Shown: positions 1-9,700 of the stretch, in pieces | Layout of the letters: each line of letters begins with the position of its first letter | How positions within the stretch are numbered: position 1 is the first letter of the stretch | From: Saccoglossus kowalevskii | Lineage: Eukaryota > Hemichordata > Enteropneusta > Harrimaniidae | Length of the DNA: 10,264 nt | Assembly: GCF_000003605.2 (NCBI RefSeq) | Contig: NW_003128869.1 | Span: 246,031 to 256,294, forward strand | Reading direction: 5' to 3' | Made by a program: the position numbers and the translations under genes | Notes under the pieces: generated by a model | The model's database searches: none | Seen by the model: only the letters and a program-made list of their open reading frames with translations | What the model was told of the DNA's origin: nothing

Positions 1-634
1 TCATCCAGTTTTGTTCAAAGTTGGTACAGGGACAGGTAATAATTGTTTACAAGTGCACATCGCATTATATGTTTAACAAGTTATAAATTGTCTCAGAAAA
101 GCCAAATGAATATATTTTTACCCCACCCCCTAAAATTGTAACACATCAATTCTGAACAGAATTTTAATACAGCTCATAATGAATTAATTCACTCTGACAC
201 AAACTAAGTTCAATATCAGTTTTTAAATTTTTTTCTGAGCGGGGGCTATGACATGACATGACATGTCATGTCTTGTTTTCATTCAAATCAGAGAAAATAA
301 ACTTCTTACAAAATGTTATTTTAGCAAAATTTAATTCTAGCTTTAATATACTGAGGATAGTATTTTTACAGTATAGTTTATATAGAGGTGAATGGTCAGC
401 TCTATTAGTATTGGTTCTCTCGAGTTGAATTTCTGTTATAAAAAGTGCTTGCAAGTGGTCTTGGCCAGGAAATCGTTTTATAGTCATTATAGAATATTCT
501 CTAAAATGAAGAAACTATATAGTACTAGTATGTTAGACTCGAAATAAAGAAATTCTCTAGTTAAAATTTATGGTAAAATATTATATTGTACAGTTGGCTG
601 TATATACCCTAAATGTGACTTTTTGTTTGCACAG
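1..634. other. Upstream intron, no supported exon
   Basis: AT-rich sequence leading to the acceptor of exon 1. It holds the short palindrome at 255-272. Open frames on either strand show no domain or cysteine pattern. The first 35 bases end at a possible donor (CAG|GTAATA) in the right phase, but the codons do not match the cysteine-rich module (see rejected items). Confidence 0.7.
255..272. repeat. 18-bp perfect palindrome
   Basis: GACATGACATGTCATGTC reads the same on both strands. It sits at the end of a short run of the 5-mer TGACA (from about 249), so it may have formed by inversion within a microsatellite. No function is evident. Confidence 0.85.
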
Positions 635-758
635 AATGTTGGATGTGATTTTATGTTGGGCTCCAATGCACGGGAAGATAAATGCAGAGAATGTGGTGGA
701 GATGGTAGTAGTTGTAAAACAGTGGAAGGTGTTTTTGATCTCCAAGGGATTCCTGTCG
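635..758 (+). CDS. PAPLN: Exon 1: end of ADAMTS cysteine-rich module and start of spacer
   Basis: The exon follows TTTTTGTTTGCACAG and ends at CG|GTAAGA, entering in phase 0 and leaving in phase 1. Residues 1-42 contain [10 protein letters not shown], then [15 protein letters not shown], the hallmark end of the ADAMTS/papilin cysteine-rich module. Cysteines are at 4, 17, 20 and 27. Residues 29-42 (TVEGVFD onward) start the spacer. The N-terminal part of the module must come from an exon left of the window or from one not recognised here. An open frame continues upstream of 635 for some codons, but it crosses the polypyrimidine tract and is judged intronic. Confidence 0.9.
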
Positions 759-3700
759 GTAAGAACTGTCAGTGTTATTCATATCATCATTAGTGGATAA
801 TCTCATCTCATTGGCATCGCAATTGCAATCAAGATTTTTATTTTCTCTAAACACGATTTTTTGCTACATTATTCAAAATTTTAAATGACATCGTATATAT
901 ATGAGATTTGCCTAGGCTTCATAGAATTCTGAAAAAAGTCTCAGATGGTTTGTGTAAATGTAATTTTGATAACAATTACGACTTAAATTGTTACATCTAT
1001 GCCTATTTTAGGATATAATGATATGATCTTGATCCCAGCTGGTGCAACCAACATTTTGATAGAGGAGCTGACAGCATCAGATGACTTTTTGGGTAAGCAT
1101 GTTTCAATTCTGCGTCTACCTGCATGACATAGGGTCTAAAGATCATGTATTAATTGTCACAATGTTTCTCACCATCTTTTTGGAATGCACAGTTGTTTAT
1201 TCAAGTTGTTAATTCACATGATGCAATTCAACATCTGACATTCAATTTGTAAGAGAGACATTGAAAAAGTCTCTGTTCTTCTAGAGTCTCATAACAACTT
1301 AGCATAGACTCATAACAAACTACTGTAAAACATGTCTTTTTCACGAATTTAGCAAGATGTTGCTAATGACTTTATTATAAATTCAAAATGGCCACCAAAC
1401 AAAGAAATCAACAATGACAAGAGAGATTCGCTAAATCAACATTTCGCTATTACGTCATTTTACTACAATTCGCTAAAATTGTATGTTGCTTTTCCAACAT
1501 GTTTTACAGTTTGTTCATCTCTTTAAATGGCGTCCTCTATTGATAATAATTATCTTTTATTTTGTTTTTAGCTATTAGAAATGGAAGTGAACACTACTAT
1601 CTGAATGGTGATTGGAGGATCAGTCCACCAACCGTAATCAATGCCGCAGGAACGCTACTTTACTATGAGAGAAAAACAAATGCATACCCAGCCCCAGAAG
1701 TGATCCGTGCACTGGGGCCTACAACTGAACCAATCTTTATTGTTGTATGTTAAACCTTTGAATAATATTTAAGTATTGGATATACAGGATATTTTGTAGC
1801 ATATTCCTTCACGTGTACACAATTTTTGACTAGCAAATATGGTAAAGATTATGATTTTTGTTCTAATGCATTAACGCCGTCCACCATAGTCTCTCAATTC
1901 AACCATCTATTAACGAGGTGGTTAACACTGTCCAGCAATTCATTAAAACCCATTTGACTGCACACATATATTAACACTTCATCTGTCAATCACAAAACAT
2001 GTGTTATGTATATACATGGATAATGATGACATTTCCTCAGTATGTTTGTTATAAGTAATAACAATAAGAAGAATAGTATTTCTTTACTCGTTTATTACAT
2101 TATGATTCATGCCATTTTAATTTGTATAGCTTCTATCCCAAGGAATTAATTCCGGTGTGAAATATGAGTATTCTATCCCTCATGGAGTGAATAGTCCGGA
2201 TCCTGACATATATTCCTGGGTGTTCGATAATTTTGGTGAATGTTCCCAAAAGTGTGGTGCTGGTGAGTGTTATGTTAAATTTTACATGAGTTTTTTATAA
2301 AAAGGCAAAGTTAACTGACAGTCAGCTTAGAAGTTAAGTGACACCTGAACTGTACTGTTTAACATTGTTATTATGAGTATATAGTAGTCCAGTGTTTTAT
2401 TATGTTAATGGAAACACCCATTGATGGTGACCTTCTGGGACTTTTTAGGGCATTTTTAGTAAAAAAAAATTTGAAAATAAATGTTTTGTGTGGATTACCT
2501 AAGCCTACATCCTATTTTAAATCTCATAAAATATTTTATTGTATATTACCACAAACGCTGTCACAATCTAATATAGTGAAATTATAATTGATATGAATGT
2601 TTTTATAGGGTACCAACTGAGAGGTGTGACATGTGCCAGAAATCATGATTACAAAACAGTTGCTGATTATTTGTGTGATGCAGAGTTGAAACCTACCCAT
2701 AATAAAACATGTAACACACAGCCATGTCCTGCTATGTAAGTATTCAAATTTTTCTTATATATTATGTGCACTACATATTAGCTCTGCCATGCATCAGGAA
2801 GATTGTATTTTTGAACTCCCAAACTTCCTACACCACCTTACATGCAGTTTTAGGTTGGTTCTGTGTGATGTTGAAGAGACCAGTAAGTTATCTGGGTTTA
2901 TGTTGGATGAATTCCTTTTTTCCCCCATGTCATTGTAGTACAGATAGGTGGAGGCTGCTAGATCTGTAACAGGGCAACTGACATTGCTATGTAACTGTAA
3001 CTATTGGTAGTTTCATTTGAGGAGTGTGTGCTGTTTGCCAAATGTCGTCAACAGGACAGGGCAGAATACATGATTACAATATCTCTATGATGTTTTTAGG
3101 TGGTTTGTTGGTGAATGGAGTCCCTGTTCACATTCTTGCGGACGCCATGGGACACAAGTACGACTGGTTTACTGTGAACAGATATTGCAAGGTACGGTAC
3201 CGGCTGTGGTTGATGAAGCATTCTGTCGTTCAAGAGAAGGCCCCAAACCAGTTTATGCTAGGCACTGTAATGAAGATATTGAATGTCCACAATGGCAAGT
3301 GGGACGCTGGTCTAGGGTAAGTAATCGTGTCATCAGTTGAGTTTATAAAAATGGTAAGAATTTAAGAATACATTTTGTATTTCTATTTTCAATTGAAAAA
3401 TCCGTGTTGACCTATGGCCACCTTGACCTGGTACACATCGACCAACAAGTCATAGAAATAAGTATTATTATAAATAAGCAGAATTATTAAAATTAATCAA
3501 TCAATCAACAGTACTTTAAAATATATGATTTCATGTAGCCAATGTGAATCATGAAGTGTAGATGTAATGTAGTCAAATCTGGCTGTAGTATTTTAATCAG
3601 GTTGAAGGTTGTCTACATGTGGGCATCTACCTGTAGAGTATAATGTTGTAATCTTGATTTTATATATATGATTTATATATGATTTATATGATTTTCAAGA

Positions 3701-6700
3701 TTTATTGTTTAAAATATAATTTAGGTATTACTTTGTGTTTTCTATAGTGTTCTGCACAATGTGGTGATGGTATTCAGAGGAGAGATGTGACTTGCACTTC
3801 AAATAGCGTTGTTCCCGATGACCATTGTGATGAACTTGAGAAACCAGACGTCAAAAAAGATTGTAATCTTGGTCCTTGTGAGGGAGTGGAGTGGATGGTT
3901 TCACATTTTAGTGAGGTCTGTCATTACTATTTACCATTTTGTGTTTCAATTTTTGAAACCCAAATCAATGATGTATGGAGATAAAATGAGAAAAAGCAGA
4001 AAATTATTAAAAATAGTTGACCAGCATCATTGTTTGTATTCAGTGACATTATTCTATTTCAGTTGCAAAACGGATATATATTTTTTCTCTTTTCACGAAT
4101 TATTAAAAATAATAATGATTCACTTTTAGCACCCCAAATTATATTTTCATGAGTTTTACTGATTATAAAATATTCTTTATAATTTTGTATAGTGTTCTCA
4201 AGACTGTGGTCGTGGTCTAAAAACACGACAAGTATACTGTGCTAGTCAGACTGGAATTATCTTTCCTGATGAACTCTGTAATGAGAAGAGAATGCCTAAA
4301 ATAGTAGAGGAATGTTTTTCTACAAGTGCCTGTCCACCAGATTGGCATGCTTCAACTTGGAGTGAAGTAAGTTAACCATATATATGTTGCTTGGCAGCAA
4401 ATTTAATGAATATGACATCATTCAATGAATAATAATGATTTGTGAAATGCCTGAACTGAGCATCTTATTATTCATCAGTGTTCCAGTGAATGTGGTGAGG
4501 GAATTCAAACACGAACAGTTGTATGTGCTTCAATGGTGGACTCTGATTTAGAGGTACAGTCAGCTGATGAATGCGATGCTACAACAAAACCAGCAAGCAC
4601 ACAGACATGTGAAAGTGAGCCGTGTGAAGCAATGTGGTTCTCTGGACCATGGACACGGGTAAGTTTGAATCTAAACCAGCAAGCACACAGACATATGAAA
4701 GTGAGCCGTGTGAAGCATTGTGGTTCTCCGGACCATGGACACAGGTAAGTTTGAATCTAAACCAGCAAGCACACAGACATGTGACAGTGAGCCATGTGAA
4801 GCAATGTGGTTCTCTGGACCATGGACACGGGTAAGTTTGAATCTAAACCAGCAAGCACACAGATATGTGACAGTGAGCCATGTGAAGCAATGTGGTTCTC
4901 TGGACCATGGACACGGGTAAGTTTGAATCTAAACCAGCAAGCACACAGATATGTGACAGTGAGCCATCTGAAGCAATGTGGTTCTCTGGACCATGGACAT
5001 GAGTAATTTTGAATTTAAACCAGCAAGCACACAGACATGTGACAGTGAGCCATGTAAAACAATGTGGTTCTCTGGACCATGGACACGGGTTAGTTTGAAT
5101 TTAAACCAGCAAGCACACAGACAGACTGAGCCATGTGAAGCAATGTGTTTTTTGCAAGGGATGTAAGGTTCCATTTTGAAGTTATCGATGGTGCTTCATA
5201 CAATCTATTCAAAAATGTTAAAAATTATAATCTATAAAAACATTATTTTTAGAGAAATAGAATAATACATAAACACAATTATGTGAATAGCTATTAAGTT
5301 GCATTGTTTGCACAGCTTAGTTAAAAAACAATTCAGTTTTGAAAAACTCAACCAATATTCAAATCTGAAAGTAATGACATTAGCAAGTTATACTGAAAGC
5401 GAATGTATTGTACTGTTTATCGACTATTTGTCTATACTAAAATAAATCCTATCAGTCTTTGTTGTTTAAATTCTGCTCAGTGTGCATGTTAAATGCATCT
5501 AACCTAGGAAATATTTAACTGTTCAAAGTCCATTTGGACACAGAGGTAAGATGAGTAAAAATGATCATTTTTTAAAATGGATATTCAAAACTCCAGATGT
5601 GCATCTCAGACTAATCATAATTGAAAATGCTTCACATCAAATATTGATTTTAAAATGTATTCGAACAGCAATACCCTAAGATAATGAAAACTCCTAACAC
5701 AACATAATCAACGGATCTGCTCGATAATTTTCAGGCAAGAAAAATCTTATGTGGATATCTTGCGAATACCATAGGTGAAATTTTGCTTATGTCATATGTT
5801 ATATTTTCAGTGCACTGAACCATGTGGTACTGGTGGAAGGAGTAGACAAGTAATGTGTTTCTCTAGTGGCTCTATTGTTGTAGATGCATTGTGTGACTTC
5901 GTATCTAGACCGCATGATAGAGAACGATGTAATGAACAACCCTGTGATGAAGGTATATATTGTGTCTAGCTAATTCATTACTGATTCATTGTGGGATGAA
6001 TTACACAAAACATACAACCGTCAAATACTTTTTCACGTATGAATTAGGAATAATTAGTGGAATTTTATTTTCATGCAAAATAGTGTCACCATTATCTTTG
6101 TTCATTTGGTGTAAAGATAACAAATTTCTTTTGTGTGCAACGATATTTCAAATCTAATATCAGCGTTTTTTTTTTATTGATCTATCTCATAACACTACAA
6201 TCACCTTCTGACAATATAATGATGCAATAGACGTTCACGTCTGCTGTTGTTATCATCAGGACCTGATTTTTCAGTGGCAAATAAAATAAGTTCATATGCA
6301 ATTCATGCTCTCTGCCCCGCCATCTTGGTTACCTTGTTCAGAATCTTCCTTGTCACCCAGCATGCATTGGTTGTGATGTCACAATGGCCTGGCTCAAATT
6401 ACAGTTGTTTTCCTTCCAATGTGACTTCATTTTTAATTTGTTTTCTTTTTTTGATATCACTGTAGATTGAGTAGTAAAAACTGCAAATAAATGTTGTGCA
6501 GCTAATCGGAATAAATCTTCACAATGTATGTTGCGTGTGTTGACACTTGTCTTTGTTGCTTTGTTGCCACTTATAGGCAATTATGACTCTCCCATCTAGA
6601 GATCTGCAACTTTGCAAGGAAGTAACTTCTTGCAGACTTACAATTTACAGGTGTCTTTGTATTGCTAACAAAGGTGGATTACGATTGGATCAATGCTAGT

Positions 6701-9700
6701 TTGTGCCAGATGACACTGACACTTTTAGGAATCATAGATGGATTAAATTTTAAGCATAAAAGGAAAAGGGCAACCACTGTAGGACCGTGATACTTCAGAG
6801 ACCTGGGTCTTCTGATTTTATGTATGAATTGTTTATCAGTGATTTGTGTGTTTTGTTGTGTTTATGTCATTCGCACAAAATGACCGTCTACAGAAATATT
6901 AAAACTAAAATTTATGCGGAAATAAAAGTATATCACAATAATACATGCATGCACTGTTTAGTTGTGAAGTCATGTACGTTTTTCACTTCAACTAAAACAC
7001 AGACATGTGATGTTCTCCTCACTAAAACATAGAATTGTATTAATTACATGCTTTGTCATCATCTCATTGTAATTTTTCTCTCATTCTAGATAATTCTCCA
7101 GTGTTTATTGGCAATCCTGTTGAAGCTTTAGAATTGGATTGTGAAGACAGTGAGTTTGGTTGTTGTTTGAATGGGATAACAGCTGCTGATGGTCCATTCC
7201 AGTATGGATGTCCACCGGTGTCATATAGGTAATTACAATGTCCTGTCAGCTTGTTTATATCTATGAGATAAAAGATTTTACATATATAAATAACAAAATG
7301 TAAATTTTTGGAAAACCTGTTTAAATCAATCGCCTATATGATTGAGGAAATTTCTAAACACTGTTTAGTTTAAACAGGTGTCTGGTTGGTGTTTGTCTCT
7401 GTTCCATATCTGTCAATTAGATAATTGATGGGTGCTGTTTGTCTGTTAATGAGAAAAATAAAAAGATTTTACAAACACTCTGGTGCCACAATATGTTGAG
7501 GCGACTTTCCCAGTTTATAAGCTTTGAGAAACATCTCAAACTGATTTGACAGTGAAATATAACACAAAAATAACTAAATAAATTACAAAATGAAGTACCC
7601 AGTATACTGATCCCATTGCGTGCAATTGCTTATGGTGAAAATGGAATAAACTTTCTTCTTCAACTTAATTTTTAAACTTGAAAATCATCAATTGTTCTAA
7701 CCTAAATTTTAGCCAGTGTTTAGATATATTATTGCATTGTTTTAGAACATTTATGCCCATTTTTGCCATCTACCTTTTTGTTATTTAATCCAGATTCTCA
7801 ATGGACAAGGTTGTAATAGTTGCACTATGTTTATTTTATTAAAATAAAAAAACAAAACAGAATAAGACTCCACCCAACTTCTAATAATAATTTTTCTGAC
7901 AAATACTACGACAACACAAATGTAAAAAACTGTTATAACTACTTGTGATGCATTGATTTGAAAAATAGTCAAAAAATAGATTTGTCAAAATAGTTGTTTA
8001 TATAGGCAGTTAATTTTTAAGATTTAATTTAAATTTTAAGTTTAGACTAAATCATGTGATATAACTTTGAAATAGACGTGGAGGGGTAAAATTATCATTA
8101 GAAAAGTGTGGGTACGCAGGGATTGTAAAAAGAAAATTTCCATTTTCAATGATATGTGATTTTAGATTTTTATTTGAAGTAATTGCATTCAGCCGCTTGC
8201 AATTGACTGGAAAACCTGTTTTTGGGTATGTTTTAATTCACTCGCACATTGAAACATTTGCAGGGATGCCTCAAATATATGCCATATACCATGGATGAAG
8301 TGTTTAACCATCTTTTGGAAACAATTGAAACATTTTCTGATTTTTAAACACCAGTTTCACATTAAGTACCTTCGGTAACAAATCTGACTCCCTGGTCAAT
8401 TTACAGAGATTGTGTGGATACAGTACATGGATGTTGTGAAGACGGAGAAACACCTGCCAGTGGTCCCGACTTTGAAGGATGTGGACAAGAAATACTCACT
8501 GGTTGCCAGGCAACAGAATATGGATGCTGTGATGATGGAGTGAGCTTTGCACTTGCAGCAGATAAGGCAGGTTGCCCTGAGAGTAATGTAATAGTGAATT
8601 GTGTGTCAGCTCTCTATGGTTGTTGTCCCGATGGTTTGCAGGCTGCTAAGGGTCCGAATAATGAAGGATGCGATGAAGAAGGTATTATGAATCGCTTCAA
8701 TTTCAGACATATCGTGAGTTTTATTGTAGTAGTGACAATTTCTCTGGTTTCCTTTCCTATGACAGAGAGTGTTATGACTTTCACAATTAGTTGTTGGCTG
8801 TTCAAATTTCACTATTTTTGTGTTCAGATGCGTGTTCCTCACCATTGGACCGAGGGGACTGTAGAGCATTTGTCACTAAGTGGTATTTTGAGGAAGCCTA
8901 CGGTAGATGTACAAGATTCTGGTATGGTGGATGTGATGGAAATGCTAACAGATTTGACACTGAAGATGGATGTATTAGTGAATGTCTCCAATCAGATGCT
9001 GACCCACCCCAGGAAGGTAGTCATCTGTTTCATTACCTTTTCTGTATTAGATAAAAGGCAAGGTATACAAACAAAAGGAAAATGTCTTTCTTCCTCGTTG
9101 TTATCATAAAATGTTTTTTTGTGGTTACAATAACTGAAACATTTTTTTTCAATTTCTTTCAAACTTGGATATTATATTACCTAGTTTGCAATCTCGGCCA
9201 AGTTTGGTTATGGTACATGTTCTGTGCATATGTGTAAGATAAGTGTAGCCAACCCACTTCAGTATGAATCAAAAAAGTGACAAGTGCAGAGTTTACTGCT
9301 TTTTTCAAATCTGGCTATTATTTTCTGCGCTTAACTAGATTGCCCTATTATTTGGGAATGTTTTAACAATTCAAGAGAAATTTTGTAGTAATGAAGTTAT
9401 CATTGTAAGACTTACAAATAAAGTCACAGTGACTATTAACAATTATCATGAATATGCATAAAACATTAAATGCATGAAAAAATCAATTAAAGTATACCAA
9501 TTAAGATGGTGATGTTTTAATTTATGTGTAAGAAGCTATTTACAATGTTTTTTTCAGAAAAAGGGCCAAAAGAACCCATTACACAAAAATGGTTGGTAAA
9601 ATGTCATTTGTTAACACTGTGAACAGGAATTATAACCATTGTAACTGTATTTATTTTAGTGTTATGCACTCTACCATATGAAGTAGGACCATGTAAAGGA

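Noticed and set aside
1-35. Possible 3' end of an upstream exon (CAG followed by GTAATA), in phase with exon 1
   Set aside because: The in-frame codons give FCSKLVQGQ joined to NVGCD, which lacks the cysteine expected before the VGCD motif and does not match the cysteine-rich module. The phase match has a one in three chance.
3408-3429. Two TGACCT hexamers, possible nuclear-receptor half-sites
   Set aside because: A 10-base spacing and two hexamers in an intron are expected by chance, with no other supporting signal.
4673-5094. Array copies 2-6 as additional alternative exons adding tryptophan heads to TSR-F
   Set aside because: Each copy lacks a convincing acceptor (no pyrimidine tract before the CACACAG), the 86-base step breaks frame, and copy 5 has an in-frame stop.
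6261-6465. Open frame after an AG at 6260 that could be read from exon 10 in phase 1
   Set aside because: The encoded residues are hydrophobic and show no papilin domain or cysteine spacing. Exon 10 to exon 11 joins cleanly.
7316-7378. Inverted CCTGTTTAAA / TTTAAACAGG pair in intron 11 as a transposon
   Set aside because: Arms are only 10 bases and AT-rich, with no target duplication or coding content.
7781-7972. Minus-strand open frames (also 266-487, 651-854, 8606-8869, 9604-9855, 9671-9883) as genes
   Set aside because: They are short and lack domains, and they lie in introns or run antisense to confident papilin exons.
9558-9594. Possible linker exon after TTTTTTTCAG encoding [12 protein letters not shown]
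   Set aside because: Entry phase fits, but the better donors (GTTGGT, GTAAAA) leave in the wrong phase, and the only phase-1 donor is a poor GTCATT. Exon 13 joins exon 14 directly in phase without it.
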